Source of the DNA: Micromonospora olivasterospora
GTDB taxonomy: Bacteria; Actinomycetota; Actinomycetes; Mycobacteriales; Micromonosporaceae
Direction of reading: 5' to 3'
Assembly: GCF_007830265.1 (NCBI RefSeq)
Contig: NZ_VLKE01000001.1
Coordinates: 3,968,001-4,032,000, forward strand
Length of the DNA: 64,000 nt
Shown: one piece after another, positions 34,826 to 46,364 of the stretch
Layout: the number at the start of each line of letters is the position of its first letter
Position numbering within the stretch: the first letter of the stretch is position 1
The notes under the pieces: generated by a model
The model's input: the letters and a program-made list of their open reading frames with translations, nothing else
Database searches by the model: none
What the model was told of the DNA's origin: nothing
Made by a program: the position numbers and the translations under genes

Positions 34826-34831
34826 TAGTCT
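34826..34831 (+). promoter_or_regulatory. -10 element TAGTCT of the GNAT gene (leaderless)
   Basis: TAGTCT ends 6 nt before ATG 34838, the same spacing as at orn (16159). Confidence 0.45.
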
Positions 34832-34837
34832 GAGGGG

Positions 34838-35635
34838 ATGACCGATCTTGACCCCCGCGCGCTGCGGGACGCGTACGACACCCAGATCCGCCCGGAGATC
34901 CCCGACCCGCCGCCGCCCGGGGTGACCGTCGAGCGGGACGGCCCCCTGGTCCGCGTCCTCGGGTTGGACCACGGGGGCTTCCTCACGTACCGGGACCTGG
35001 GCGGGTTGGCCGGGGCGGAGCTCGACGAGCTGATCGCCCGGCAGGTGGAGTTCTTCCGTGCGCGGGGCGAGTCGGTGGAGTGGAAGCTCAACGGCCACGA
35101 CGAGCCGGCCGACCTGGGCGACCGGCTGCGCGCGGCGGGGTTCGTGCCCGAGGACCTGGAGACCGTGGTGGTGGGCCCGGTCGCGGCGCTGGCCGCCGCC
35201 GTCCCGGTCCTGCCCGACGGGGTACGCCTGCATGAGGTCACCGCCCGCGCCGACCTGGAGCGGATCGCCGCCATGGAGGAGGCGGTCTGGCACGAGGACC
35301 GGAGCCACCTGGTGACGGGGCTGGCGAGGGAGATCGAGGCCGACCCGCAGTCGATCACGGTGGTGGTGGCCGAGGCGGGGGACACGGTGGTCTGCGCCGG
35401 CTGGGTGCGGTACGTCAGGGGCACCGGCTTCGCCACGCTCTGGGGCGGCTCCACGCTGCCGGAGTGGCGCGGCCGGGGCATCTACCGGGCGCTGGTGGCG
35501 TACCGGGCGCGGCTGGCCCAGCAGCGCGGGAAGACGCTGATCCAGGTCGACTGCTCGCCGGACAGCCGGCCGATCCTGGAGCGGCTCGGGCTCGTAGCGG
35601 TCACCACCACCACCCCGTACATCTACACTCCGTGA
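34838..35635 (+). CDS. GNAT-family N-acetyltransferase
   Basis: 265 aa. The N-terminal half (VRVLGLDHGGFLTYRDLGG, DELIARQVEFFRARGESVEW) is a degenerate GNAT-like domain. The C-terminal half is a full one: DTVVCAGWVRYVRGTGFATL, then LWGGSTLPEWRGRGIYRALV with the R-G-R-G-I acetyl-CoA loop, and SPDSRPILERLGLVAVTTTT. The predicted mRNA is leaderless. Substrate unknown. The next gene starts 3 bp after its stop, so the two are likely co-transcribed. Confidence 0.85.
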   Translation: MTDLDPRALRDAYDTQIRPEIPDPPPPGVTVERDGPLVRVLGLDHGGFLTYRDLGGLAGAELDELIARQVEFFRARGESVEWKLNGHDEPADLGDRLRAAGFVPEDLETVVVGPVAALAAAVPVLPDGVRLHEVTARADLERIAAMEEAVWHEDRSHLVTGLAREIEADPQSITVVVAEAGDTVVCAGWVRYVRGTGFATLWGGSTLPEWRGRGIYRALVAYRARLAQQRGKTLIQVDCSPDSRPILERLGLVAVTTTTPYIYTP

Positions 35636-35637
35636 CC

Positions 35638-36045
35638 ATGGAGCAGTGGCTGACGGACGAGGAGCGACTCACCCTGAAGACGGGCGCGTTCGGCGCGGTC
35701 TTCCTGGTCTCGAACGCCGAACCCGGCATGTTCGCCCTGATCCGGGAGAGCTTCGCCGCGTCCGACGTGATGTCGGAGGCGAGCGGCGAATTGAAGAAGG
35801 CCCTCACCACCGGCCCGCTGCCCGAGCTGCCCCGGGACTCGGTGCTGGACATCGAGTCGGTGGTGCTGCCGGCGCTGCGCCGGGCGGTGGCGATCCTGCG
35901 GGAGAAGGCGTCGGGTGACGTGGCGGGCTACCGGTCGCTGGTGCTCGCCGCCGCCGAGCGGGTGGCCCGGGCGGACCGGGGCGTGGCGCCCGTCGAGGCG
36001 CAGGTGATCGACCGGATCAGGGACGCGCTGGCCGAGTCGGCGTGA
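35638..36045 (+). CDS. Conserved hypothetical protein, 135 aa
   Basis: ATG 35638, immediately after the acetyltransferase stop. Begins with EQWLTDEERLTLKTGAFGAV, then FALIRESFAASDVMSEASGE, and ends in an amphipathic helical region (VARADRGVAPVEAQVIDRI). No membrane helix and no catalytic motif. It has the look of a small, helical soluble actinobacterial protein. I do not recognise a named function. The 200 bp after it, up to etfB, form an intergenic regulatory region. Confidence 0.6.
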   Translation: MEQWLTDEERLTLKTGAFGAVFLVSNAEPGMFALIRESFAASDVMSEASGELKKALTTGPLPELPRDSVLDIESVVLPALRRAVAILREKASGDVAGYRSLVLAAAERVARADRGVAPVEAQVIDRIRDALAESA

Positions 36046-36248
36046 CGGGCGCCTCCTCACCGGGCCGCGGACGGGCGGTGAGTTGTGTCACCCTGGGGCC
36101 CCGGGAGGCAAAAGCTACTTGCGGGTAACGTTGCGCTATGGGCAACCGCACACAGCTCGAGGTTGACCGATCGTTAAGTCACGCGGGAGGCTGCGGCCGT
36201 GACCGGGCGAGCAATCGCACCACCAACCAGGAGGGTCGTCGAAGCGCG

Positions 36249-37028
36249 ATGAACATCGTCGTACTCGTCAAGCAGGTGCCTGATTCGGGCGCGGACCGCA
36301 ACCTGCGTTCTGACGACAACACCGTCGACCGCGGTTCGGCGAACAACGTCATCAACGAGATGGACGAGTACGCCATCGAGGAGGCGTTGAAGATCAAGGA
36401 GGCGCACGGCGGCGAGGTGACCGTCCTGACCATGGGTCCGGACAAGGCGACCGAGTCGATCCGTAAGGCGCTGTCCATGGGGCCGGACAAGGCGGTGCAC
36501 GTGGTGGACGACGCCCTGCACGGCTCCTGCGCGGTGGCGACGTCGAAGGTGCTCGCGGCCGCCCTCGGTCAGCTGGGTGCGGACCTGGTCATCTGCGGGG
36601 CGGAGTCCACCGACGGCCGGGTGCAGGTCATGCCGCACATGATCGCCGAGCGGCTCGGCGTGGCCGCGCTGACCGGGGCGCGGAAGCTGACCGTGGACGG
36701 TTCCACCCTGACCGTGGAGCGGCAGACGGAGGAGGGGTACGAGGTCGTCACCGCCTCCACCCCGGCCGTGGTCTCCGTGTGGGACACGATCAACGAGCCG
36801 CGGTACCCGTCGTTCAAGGGCATCATGGCCGCGAAGAAGAAGCCGGTCCAGACGCTGTCCCTGGGCGACCTCGGCATCCCTGCTTCGGAGGTCGGCCTCG
36901 ACGGCGCGACCAGCGCGGTGCTGGAGCACTCCAAGCGCCCGCCGCGCTCCGGCGGCACCAAGGTCACCGACGAGGGCTCCGGCGGCGTGCAGCTGGTCGA
37001 GTTCCTCGCCACCGAGAAGTTCGTGTGA
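36249..37028 (+). CDS. etfB: Electron transfer flavoprotein beta subunit
   Basis: 259 aa. Starts NIVVLVKQVPDSGADRNLR. AMP/FAD-contact motifs GSANNVINEMDEYAIEEALK and EVTVLTMGPDKATESIRKAL are present, as is the beta signature VERQTEEGYEVVTASTPAVV plus RYPSFKGIMAAKKKP. It pairs with EtfA to carry electrons from acyl-CoA and other dehydrogenases to the respiratory chain. AGGAGGG at 36229-36235 precedes ATG 36249 at a rather long 13-nt spacing. The 200-bp upstream gap holds no gene. etfA follows after 11 bp. Confidence 0.96.
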   Translation: MNIVVLVKQVPDSGADRNLRSDDNTVDRGSANNVINEMDEYAIEEALKIKEAHGGEVTVLTMGPDKATESIRKALSMGPDKAVHVVDDALHGSCAVATSKVLAAALGQLGADLVICGAESTDGRVQVMPHMIAERLGVAALTGARKLTVDGSTLTVERQTEEGYEVVTASTPAVVSVWDTINEPRYPSFKGIMAAKKKPVQTLSLGDLGIPASEVGLDGATSAVLEHSKRPPRSGGTKVTDEGSGGVQLVEFLATEKFV

Positions 37029-37039
37029 GGGGTCTGGAC

Positions 37040-37999
37040 ATGGCTGAGGTTCTCGTCGTCGTCGACGCCACCCGGGAGTTCGGCGTCAAGAAGGTCACCC
37101 TGGAGATGCTCACCCTCGCCCGCGAGTTGGGCACCCCGAGCGCGGTCGTGCTCGGCGGCCCCGGCGCCGCGCAGGCGCTGACCGGCAAGCTGGGCGAGTA
37201 CGGCGCGGAGAAGGTCTACGCCGCCGAGAGCGAGGACATCGACGGCTACCTGGTGGCCCCGAAGGCCACCGTGCTGGCCGACCTCGTGAAGCGGGTGCAG
37301 CCGGCCGCGGTGCTGCTCGCCTCCGCCCAGGAGGGCAAGGAGATCGCCGCCCGGCTGGCGGTCAAGCTGGACAACGGCATCCTGACCGACGTGGTCGCCC
37401 TGACCGCCGACGGCACCGCCACGCAGGTGGCGTTCGCCGGTTCCACCATCGTCAAATCCAAGGTCACCCGCGGGCTGCCGTTGGTCACCGTGCGGCCGAA
37501 CTCGGTGACCCCGGTCCCGGCCGCGGCGACCCCGGTCGTCGAGCAGTTGACCGTCGCTGTCGCCGAGGGCGACAAGCTGGCCAGGGTCGTCGACCGGGTC
37601 GCCGAGCAGAAGGGCTCCCGCCCGGAACTGACCGAGGCGTCCGTGGTCGTCTCCGGCGGCCGGGGCGTCGGCAACGCCGACAACTTCAAGCTGGTAGAGG
37701 AGTTGGCCGACCTGCTCGGCGGCGCGGTCGGCGCGTCCCGCGCGGCCGTGGACTCCGGCTTCTACCCGCACCAGTTCCAGGTCGGTCAGACCGGCAAGAC
37801 CGTCTCCCCGCAGTTGTACGTCGCGCTGGGCATCTCCGGCGCGATCCAGCACCGCGCCGGCATGCAGACCTCGAAGACCATCGTCGCGGTGAACAAGGAC
37901 GCCGAGGCGCCGATCTTCGAACTCGCCGACCTCGGCGTGATCGGCGACCTGTTCAAGGTCGTCCCCCAGGCCGCCGAGGAGATCCGCAAGCGCCGCTGA
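37040..37999 (+). CDS. etfA: Electron transfer flavoprotein alpha subunit
   Basis: 319 aa. The C-terminal FAD domain has [59 protein letters not shown] and [20 protein letters not shown], all EtfA signatures; the adenine and isoalloxazine contacts are intact. The N-terminal domain starts [20 protein letters not shown]. It forms the EtfAB heterodimer with the preceding gene and delivers electrons to an ETF dehydrogenase (FixABCX type or menaquinone). Two hairpins follow the stop. Confidence 0.96.
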   Translation: MAEVLVVVDATREFGVKKVTLEMLTLARELGTPSAVVLGGPGAAQALTGKLGEYGAEKVYAAESEDIDGYLVAPKATVLADLVKRVQPAAVLLASAQEGKEIAARLAVKLDNGILTDVVALTADGTATQVAFAGSTIVKSKVTRGLPLVTVRPNSVTPVPAAATPVVEQLTVAVAEGDKLARVVDRVAEQKGSRPELTEASVVVSGGRGVGNADNFKLVEELADLLGGAVGASRAAVDSGFYPHQFQVGQTGKTVSPQLYVALGISGAIQHRAGMQTSKTIVAVNKDAEAPIFELADLGVIGDLFKVVPQAAEEIRKRR

Positions 38000-38013
38000 C
38001 CGTCGGGTCCACG

Positions 38014-38048
38014 GGAGGCCGCCGTCCGCTTCGCGGGCGGCGGCCTCC
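38014..38048 (+). terminator. 16-bp hairpin after etfA
   Basis: A 16-bp stem (one U-G pair) starting GGAGGCCGCCG around the loop TTC, 15 bp after the etfA stop. Probable terminator of the etfBA operon. Confidence 0.75.
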
Positions 38049-38067
38049 GCGTCGAGTGGAACTGATC

Positions 38068-38096
38068 GGCGGGCCGGGGAGCTGAGCCGGCCCGCC
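38068..38096 (+). terminator. Second hairpin downstream of etfA
   Basis: GGCGGGCCGG pairs with CCGGCCCGCC across a 9-nt loop. It lies between the first hairpin and the cysteine desulfurase promoter and may act as a second terminator. Confidence 0.45.
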
Positions 38097-38230
38097 GCTC
38101 AGCCCTTTGACGGTACTACCCCGACCGGGAAGGGCAGGCCCCTTGCTGACAGCTCTGGTGCAGCAGGGGTCCCTTGTCAACACCCTCCAGCGTCCGGGCG
38201 GGGGAATCCAGGTCAGTAGGCTGAGCGGTG

Positions 38231-39406
38231 ATGGCATACCTGGATCACGCCGCGACGACCCCGATGCTGGACGAGGCACTCGAGGCGTACGTGGCCACCG
38301 CCCGCGAGGTCGGCAACGCGTCGTCGCTGCACGCGGCCGGCCGGCGCGCCCGCCGCCGGGTGGAGGAGTCCCGGGAGCGGGTAGCGGCCGTGCTGGGCGC
38401 CCGCCCGTCCGAGGTGATCTTCACGGGCGGCGGCACGGAGAGCGACAACCTCGCGGTCAAGGGCCTCTTCTGGGCCCGCCGGGCCCAGTCGGCCGACCGG
38501 CGCCGGGTGGTCTCCAGCGCCGTGGAGCACCACGCCGTCCTCGACGCGGTGGACTGGCTCGCCGACCACGAGGGCGCCGAGGTGGGCTGGCTGCCGGTGG
38601 ACCACGCCGGCCGGCTCGACCCGGACGCGCTGCGCGCCGAGCTGGCCGAGCACGGCGACCGCGTCGCCGTGGTCACCGCGATGTGGGCCAACAACGAGGT
38701 GGGCACCCTTCAGCCGGTCGCCGCGCTGGCCGCCGTCGCCGCCGAGCACGGGGTGCCGTTCCACACCGACGCGATCCAGGCGGTCGGCCAGGTGCCCGTC
38801 GACTTCGCCGCCACCGGCGTCTCCGCGCTCACCGTCACCGGGCACAAGCTGGGCGGCCCCGCCGGCGTCGGCGCACTGCTGCTCGCCCGGGACGTCGCGG
38901 CCACCCCGCTGCTGCACGGCGGCGGCCAGGAGCGCGACATCCGGTCCGGCACGCTGGACACCGCCGGCATCGTCGCCTTCGCGGTCGCGGTGGAGGCCGC
39001 CGTGAAGGGCCAGCAGGAGTACGCGGCCCGGGTGGCCGCCCTCCGCGACGACCTCGTGGAGCGGGTACGGCACGCCGTACCCGAGGTGATCTTCAACGGC
39101 GACCCGACCGAGCGGCTGCCCGGCAACGCCCACTTCTCGTTCCCGGGTTGCGAGGGGGACGCCCTGCTGCTCCTGCTGGACGCCCAGGGGATCGCCTGCT
39201 CGACCGGCTCGGCCTGCTCGGCCGGGGTGGCGCAGCCCTCGCACGTGCTGATCGCGATGGGCGCCGACGACGACCGCGCCCGCTCCTCCCTGCGCTTCAC
39301 GCTCGGCCACACCAGCACCCAGGCGGACGTCGACGCCGTGATCACCGCCCTCCCGGCGGCGGTGGACCGCGCCCGCCGCGCCGCCGCCCTCCGCACCCCG
39401 CGCTGA
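38231..39406 (+). CDS. Cysteine desulfurase (IscS/NifS-like)
   Basis: 391 aa from ATG 38231; GTG 38228 is directly upstream. Aminotransferase class V fold: [47 protein letters not shown] and [15 protein letters not shown] with the PLP-binding Lys. The catalytic Cys loop is [20 protein letters not shown]. It takes sulfur from L-cysteine as a persulfide. mnmA lies 144 bp downstream on the same strand, so this desulfurase most likely supplies sulfur for 2-thiouridine in tRNA as well as for Fe-S clusters. Confidence 0.94.
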   Translation: MAYLDHAATTPMLDEALEAYVATAREVGNASSLHAAGRRARRRVEESRERVAAVLGARPSEVIFTGGGTESDNLAVKGLFWARRAQSADRRRVVSSAVEHHAVLDAVDWLADHEGAEVGWLPVDHAGRLDPDALRAELAEHGDRVAVVTAMWANNEVGTLQPVAALAAVAAEHGVPFHTDAIQAVGQVPVDFAATGVSALTVTGHKLGGPAGVGALLLARDVAATPLLHGGGQERDIRSGTLDTAGIVAFAVAVEAAVKGQQEYAARVAALRDDLVERVRHAVPEVIFNGDPTERLPGNAHFSFPGCEGDALLLLLDAQGIACSTGSACSAGVAQPSHVLIAMGADDDRARSSLRFTLGHTSTQADVDAVITALPAAVDRARRAAALRTPR

Positions 39407-39426
39407 CCCCTCGCCCCGCCCGTTCC

Positions 39427-39501
39427 CCGCGATCTTGCACTTTGTGCCCCTCGTTCGCGGCTTTTGTCGACTTTGTCGGGGCGGAAACTGCAAGATCGCG
39501 G
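39427..39501. repeat. Long hairpin with 13-bp arms CCGCGATCTTGCA
   Basis: Arms 39427-39439 and 39489-39501 are perfectly complementary; the interior has further partial pairing. It lies between the desulfurase and mnmA genes. Similar GATC-tipped hairpins are at 43581-43641 and 52577-52630. Confidence 0.85.
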
Positions 39502-39549
39502 CGGCCCCTGGGGGACGGGATAGGCTGCCCGGGAAGGGAGCGTGGCGCG

Positions 39550-40623
39550 GTGAGGGTGTTGGCGGCGATGTCGGGCGGGGTGGACTCCGCCGTGGCGGCG
39601 GCGCGGGCGGTGGAGGCCGGGCACGACGTGACCGGAGTCCATCTGGCGCTGGCCCGCAACCCGCAGACGTACCGCACGGGGGCGCGCGGGTGCTGCACCC
39701 TGGAGGACTCCCGGGACGCCCGGCGGGCCGCCGACGTGATCGGCATCCCGTTCTACGTCTGGGACATGGCCGACCGGTTCCACGCCGACGTCGTCGACGA
39801 CTTCGTCGCCGAGTACGCCGCGGGGCGTACCCCGAATCCCTGCCTGCGCTGCAACGAGAAGATCAAGTTCGCGGCGGTGCTGGACCGCGCGGTGGCCCTC
39901 GGCTTCGACGCCGTGGTCACCGGCCACCACGCCCGGCTCGGCCCGGACGGCCTGCTGCGCCGCAGCGTCGACCTGGCCAAGGACCAGTCGTACGTGCTGG
40001 CGGTGCTGACCCGCGCGCAGCTCGACCGGTCGCTCTTCCCGCTCGGCGACTCGACGAAGGCGCAGGTCCGCGAGGAGGCGGCCCGGCGCGGGCTCGCGGT
40101 GGCCGACAAGCCCGACTCGCACGACATCTGCTTCATCGCCGACGGCGACACCCGCGGCTTCCTCGCCCAGCGGCTCGGCGAGGCGCCGGGCGACGTCGTG
40201 GACGCGCTCACCGGCGTGGTGGTCGGCAGCCACAGCGGCGCGTACGCGTACACGGTGGGGCAGCGGCGCGGCCTGCACCTGGACCGACCCGCCCCCGACG
40301 GCCGCCCGCGTTACGTGCTCTCGATCACCCCGAAGACGAACACGGTCACGGTGGGGCCGGCGGAGGCGCTGGAAATCTCCACCGTACGCGCCGAGCGTCC
40401 GGTGTGGACGGGCGGCGAGCCGCCGGCCGGGCCGGTCGAGTGCGAGGTGCAGCTGCGCGCGCACGGCGACGTGGTGCCGGCGACGGTGTCGCTGGACGAC
40501 GACGGGCTGCACGCCGAGCTGCGCCGCCCCGTCCGCGGCGTCGCCGCCGGCCAGGCGATCGTCGCCTACCGGCCGGCCCCGGCCGGCGATGTGGTCCTCG
40601 GCTCCGCCACCATCGCCGCCTGA
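39550..40623 (+). CDS. mnmA: tRNA-uridine 2-sulfurtransferase
   Basis: 357 aa from GTG 39550. The PP-loop [14 protein letters not shown] binds ATP. The catalytic Cys pair is in [16 protein letters not shown] and [16 protein letters not shown]; the tRNA-binding central domain has [15 protein letters not shown]. It thiolates U34 of tRNA-Glu, tRNA-Gln and tRNA-Lys using sulfur from a cysteine desulfurase, here encoded just upstream. The length is normal and no residue appears missing. The long hairpin between it and the desulfurase could separate or attenuate their transcription. Confidence 0.96.
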   Translation: MRVLAAMSGGVDSAVAAARAVEAGHDVTGVHLALARNPQTYRTGARGCCTLEDSRDARRAADVIGIPFYVWDMADRFHADVVDDFVAEYAAGRTPNPCLRCNEKIKFAAVLDRAVALGFDAVVTGHHARLGPDGLLRRSVDLAKDQSYVLAVLTRAQLDRSLFPLGDSTKAQVREEAARRGLAVADKPDSHDICFIADGDTRGFLAQRLGEAPGDVVDALTGVVVGSHSGAYAYTVGQRRGLHLDRPAPDGRPRYVLSITPKTNTVTVGPAEALEISTVRAERPVWTGGEPPAGPVECEVQLRAHGDVVPATVSLDDDGLHAELRRPVRGVAAGQAIVAYRPAPAGDVVLGSATIAA

Positions 40624-40647
40624 CGCCGTTCCGCCCCGGGCGTTGGA

Positions 40648-40653
40648 TACCCT
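40648..40653 (+). promoter_or_regulatory. -10 element TACCCT of the MetE-like gene (leaderless)
   Basis: TACCCT ends 6 nt before GTG 40660, which suggests a leaderless transcript. Confidence 0.35.
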
Positions 40654-40659
40654 TCGGCC

Positions 40660-41664
40660 GTGACTGATCAGCCCTGGCCCTGGCCCGCCGGCGCGGCCAC
40701 CGGCATCGGCTCCCTGCCCGGCACCGACGTCGCCGAGGCGCTGCGGGTCGTCCTCGGGGAAGTGCCCGCGCTGCCCCACCTGCCCGAGCTGCCGGCCCGC
40801 GGCCCGGGTGCCGACCTCGTCGGACGCGGCGCCGGCCTGCTGGTCGAGCTGCCCGTGGAGCTGTACGCCGCCCGCTGGCGGGTCGCCCCGCGCCCCGGGC
40901 GGGACCTGCGCCGGGCCCGGGACCTGATGGAACGCGACCTCGACCAGCTCGCCGAGCAGGCGGAGGAGTACGCCGGCGCGCTCAAGGTGCAGGCGGCCGG
41001 GCCGCTCACCCTGGCCGCCGCGATCGACCGGCCGATCGGCGGCCGGATGCTGCGCGACCCCGGCGCGGTCCGGGACCTCACCGCCTCCCTCGCCGAGGGG
41101 CTACGCGCGCACGTCGCCGCGGTCACCCGTCGGGTGCCCCGCGCCTCGGTCCTGCTCCAGCTCGACGAGCCGTCCCTGCCGGCCGTGCTCGCCGGCCGGG
41201 TGCCGACCGAGAGCGGCTTCGGCACGTACCGGGCGGTGGAGCGGCCCGACGCGGCGGCCGCGCTGCGCACGGTCGTCGAGGCGGCCGGGGTGCCGACCGT
41301 GATCCACTGCTGCGCGCCCGACGTGCCGCTGGACGTGGTCCGCTCGGCCGGCGCGGTCGGGGTCGCGCTGGACCTGGCCCTGGTCAAGGACCTGGACCCG
41401 CTGGGCGAGGCGATCGACGCCGGGCTCGGGCTGCTGGCCGGCGCCGCGCCGGCGACCCCGCCGCCGGCCGGTCGCGCGCCGACGTCGGCCCAGGTCGCCG
41501 ACCGGGTACGTCAGCTCTGGGACCGCCTCGGCTTCCCCCGCGCCCGGCTCGCCGAGCAGGTCGTCGTCACCCCCGCCTGCGGCCTGGCCGGGGCCACCCC
41601 GCAGTACGTCCGCGCGGTGCTCGCCGCGTGCCGGGACGCCGGCCGGCGACTCGCCGAGGACTGA
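40660..41664 (+). CDS. Cobalamin-independent methionine synthase family (MetE C-terminal domain-like)
   Basis: 334 aa from GTG 40660. Only the C-terminal barrel of MetE is represented: ATGIGSLPGTDVAEALRVVL at the N-terminus, LKVQAAGPLTLAAAI, SVLLQLDEPSLPAVL, the zinc-ligand region VPTVIHCCAPDVPL, and the last zinc Cys in VVTPACGLAGATPQYVRAVL. Full MetE is about 750 residues, so this is the short actinobacterial family whose methyl donor and substrate are not established. It may demethylate or methylate a thiol compound. No start-region oddities. Confidence 0.8.
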   Translation: MTDQPWPWPAGAATGIGSLPGTDVAEALRVVLGEVPALPHLPELPARGPGADLVGRGAGLLVELPVELYAARWRVAPRPGRDLRRARDLMERDLDQLAEQAEEYAGALKVQAAGPLTLAAAIDRPIGGRMLRDPGAVRDLTASLAEGLRAHVAAVTRRVPRASVLLQLDEPSLPAVLAGRVPTESGFGTYRAVERPDAAAALRTVVEAAGVPTVIHCCAPDVPLDVVRSAGAVGVALDLALVKDLDPLGEAIDAGLGLLAGAAPATPPPAGRAPTSAQVADRVRQLWDRLGFPRARLAEQVVVTPACGLAGATPQYVRAVLAACRDAGRRLAED

Positions 41665-41699
41665 GGTTTCTTGTCGTGCCCAGCGGGCAGGATGCGGGC

Positions 41700-42068
41700 A
41701 TGATTGGAGAGCTTCGTTCGACGGTCATCGACTGCCCCGACCCGAGGGCCCTCGCCGCGTTCTACAGCGAGCTGCTGGGCCTGCCGCTCCTCGAGGGCGA
41801 CTCCGAGGGCGACGAGTGGGTGGTGCTCGGCGGCCCCCCGGGGCGCCAGCCGCGGCTCGCCTTCCAGCAGGCGCCCGACCTGCGCCCACCCACCTGGCCC
41901 GACCCGGAGCTGCCGCAGCAGTTCCACCTCGACGTCACCGTGGAGGACATCGAGGCGGCCGAGAAGGCGGCGCTGGCCCTCGGCGCGCGGCGGCTGCCGG
42001 GCGAGGGAACGGGCTGGCGGGTGTACGCCGACCCGGCCGGCCACCCGTTCTGTCTCTGCTGGGAATGA
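41700..42068 (+). CDS. VOC-superfamily (glyoxalase/bleomycin-resistance-like) protein
   Basis: 122 aa from ATG 41700. A two-repeat beta-alpha-beta-beta-beta fold: IGELRSTVIDCPDPRALAAF, YSELLGLPLLEGDSEG, QQFHLDVTVEDIEAAEKAAL and WRVYADPAGHPFCLCWE. The metal-ligand positions His (FHLD) and Glu (CWE) are present, so a metal-dependent activity is possible. Substrate unknown. It is followed by a 26-bp minisatellite. Confidence 0.85.
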   Translation: MIGELRSTVIDCPDPRALAAFYSELLGLPLLEGDSEGDEWVVLGGPPGRQPRLAFQQAPDLRPPTWPDPELPQQFHLDVTVEDIEAAEKAALALGARRLPGEGTGWRVYADPAGHPFCLCWE

Positions 42069-42167
42069 CGCTCGGGCTGCTCTGCCGGCGCTGAGTTCCA
42101 GCTTCCCGGCGTGCCAGCCCTCGGCCGGAGGCGCCAGTGTTCCAGCCCGCCGTGCCCTGGCTGAAGT

Positions 42168-42345
42168 CGACGTGCCAGGCCTTGGCCGGAGGCCGACGTG
42201 CCAGGCCTTGGCCGGAGGTCGACGTGCCAGGCCTTGGCCGGAGGTCGACGTGCCGGGCCCCGGCCGGCGGTCGGTGTGCCAGGCCTTGGCCGGAGGTCGA
42301 CGTGCCCGGCCCCCGGCCGGCGGTCGGTATGCCAGGCTCCGGCCT
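42168..42345. repeat. 26-bp minisatellite, about 7 copies
   Basis: Units begin at 42168, 42194, 42220, 42246, 42272, 42298 and 42325 (one unit has an extra base). The shared core is GTGCCAGGCCTTGGCCGG. Copies 4, 6 and 7 are diverged to CCCCGGCC or CTCCGGCC. More degenerate copies may extend back to 42105. The unit is not a multiple of three, so it is not coding. It fills the gap between the VOC gene and the ADP-ribosylglycohydrolase gene. Confidence 0.9.
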
Positions 42346-42411
42346 TCCAGCGGGACGCGCCGCGGTCGACGCCGGGCCACCGGCACGTGGCGGCGGTTTC
42401 CGCCGCCCGGC

Positions 42412-43437
42412 ATGATCGCGGGCGTGACCGACTCCACGCTCCAGCGGGCCGCCGGCTCGCTCTTCGGCCTCGCCTACGGTGACGCGCTGGGCAAGCCGAC
42501 CGAGTTCCTGACCGTCGCCGAGATCCATCGCCGGTACGGCCCGACCGGCCCCCGCGAGCTGGAGGGTGACCCGGTCCTGGTCACGGACGACACCCAGATG
42601 GCGATCGCGGTGGGCTGGGCGCTGCGCGACGCGCCCGTGCTCATCCCGGAGGCGGTCGAGCCGCTGTTGCGCGAGCGGTTCCTGGCCTGGGCGGTCAGCC
42701 CGGACAACAACCGTGCCCCCGGGATGACCTGCCTGCGCGCCTGCGCCGAGCTGGCGCGGGGGGTGCGCTGGCAGGAGGCGACCGTGGCCGGCTCGAAGGG
42801 CTGCGGGGCGAACATGCGGGTCACCCCGGTCGGGCTGCTTCCCGTCGACGCGGACACCCTGGCCGGGCTCGCCCAGCTCCAGGCCGGTCTGACCCACGGC
42901 CACCCGACCGGGCTGGCCGCGAGCGAGCTGACCGCGTACGCGGTCCGGCTGCTGCTCGACGGCGTGGCCCTGGACGAGCTGCCGGAGCTGTTGACGGCGC
43001 GGGCCCGGGAGCAGCGCCGGGTCTACCGGGCGGACTGGCTCGGCGATCTCTGGCGGCGCCCGGGCGTGGACTCGCCGGAGGACTTCATCGCCCGCGGCTG
43101 GGACGAGTGCCTGCGCGCCCTGGGCCGGCTGACCGCCGCCCTGGGCCGGCCGGACGACGGCGGGGACCCGTGCCGGCACACCGGCGAGGGCTGGGTCGCC
43201 GAGGAGGCGCTGGCGACCGCGCTGCTCTGCGCGCTGCGGCACGCCGAGGACCCGGTCGCCGCATTGGCGCGGGGCGCCACGACCGCCGGCGACTCCGACT
43301 CCATCGCCGCCCTGGCCGGGGCCTTCGTCGGCGCCGCCCACGGGATGTCCGCCTGGCCGGAAGACTGGTCCGCCCGCATCGAGTACGCCGCCTCCCTGAC
43401 CACCCTCACGGAGTTGGCGCTCCCACCCACCCACTGA
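42412..43437 (+). CDS. ADP-ribosylglycohydrolase family protein
   Basis: 341 aa from ATG 42412; GTG 42424 is equally possible. Family signatures: AAGSLFGLAYGDALGKPTEF, VLVTDDTQMAIAVGWAL (the first metal-binding acidic triad), GSKGCGANMRVTPVGLL and ATTAGDSDSIAALAGAFVGA (the second metal site D-S-D-S). All key acidic residues are present, so it should be active. It removes ADP-ribose from proteins or small molecules using two Mg ions. The 26-bp minisatellite ends about 65 bp upstream. Confidence 0.88.
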   Translation: MIAGVTDSTLQRAAGSLFGLAYGDALGKPTEFLTVAEIHRRYGPTGPRELEGDPVLVTDDTQMAIAVGWALRDAPVLIPEAVEPLLRERFLAWAVSPDNNRAPGMTCLRACAELARGVRWQEATVAGSKGCGANMRVTPVGLLPVDADTLAGLAQLQAGLTHGHPTGLAASELTAYAVRLLLDGVALDELPELLTARAREQRRVYRADWLGDLWRRPGVDSPEDFIARGWDECLRALGRLTAALGRPDDGGDPCRHTGEGWVAEEALATALLCALRHAEDPVAALARGATTAGDSDSIAALAGAFVGAAHGMSAWPEDWSARIEYAASLTTLTELALPPTH

Positions 43438-43452
43438 CCAGCCCGTGCTCGG

Positions 43453-43527
43453 CTCCCCGTGCCCGGCCTCCCCGTGCCCGGCCTCCCCGTGCCCGGCCTC
43501 CCCGTGCCCGGCCTCCCCGTGCCCGGG
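43453..43527. repeat. 15-bp minisatellite, 5 copies
   Basis: Unit CTCCCCGTGCCCGGC starting at 43453, 43468, 43483, 43498 and 43513, directly after the ADP-ribosylglycohydrolase stop. The region 43438-43828 holds no gene. Confidence 0.9.
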
Positions 43528-43580
43528 CCCCGCGCTCGGGCCCCGCGCGCGGCTCCCGCGCCCGGCCCCCGCACTCCCGG

Positions 43581-43641
43581 GTCGATCAAGAGGTTTGCGT
43601 CGGCCGGGGCGGTGGATGCGGACGCAAAGCTCTTGATCGAC
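43581..43641. repeat. Long hairpin with 21-bp GTCGATCAAGAG... arms
   Basis: Arms 43581-43601 and 43621-43641 are complementary except for one mismatch; the loop is 19 nt. Starts GTCGATCAAG and ends CTTGATCGAC. One of three GATC-tipped intergenic hairpins in the window. It lies before ligA. Confidence 0.9.
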
Positions 43642-43804
43642 GGCGCGGCGGCGCCGGGGGCGGCGCGGGGGCGCGGGGCACGGGCGGCGGCGCGGGGGCG
43701 CAGGCGGCCGGGCCGGTGGGCGCGGGGCCGGTGGCGCGGGGCGGCCGGATGGGCGGCCGGGTGGGCGGAGATTGTCCCACCCAGCGGATACGGTGCGGGG
43801 GTAG

Positions 43805-46105
<2,301 letters not shown>

Positions 46106-46364
46106 GCCGCAGGGCGGGCCGGCGTCGAGGGGTGACGGCGTCGGCCGGGTCGAGGCGGTCGGCCGGCGTACGGGGCCGGGGGCGGGTCAGGGGGTGAGGG
46201 TCGCCCGGCCCGGGGGGTGGTGCCAGGCGCACCCGCGGCGTATACCAAGTTAATTACGACTGCGACCGATTCGTGGCTGTCGCCTCCGGATACTGTCACG
46301 CAGGGCGTTACATGGGGGCACGTCGGGCGGATGGCCCGCCGTGGCCGCTGTCCCGGGAGGTGCG

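Noticed and set aside
42168..42345. A coding role for the 26-bp minisatellite
   Set aside because: The unit is not a multiple of three, one copy has an extra base, and reading frames through it are low-complexity with no start.
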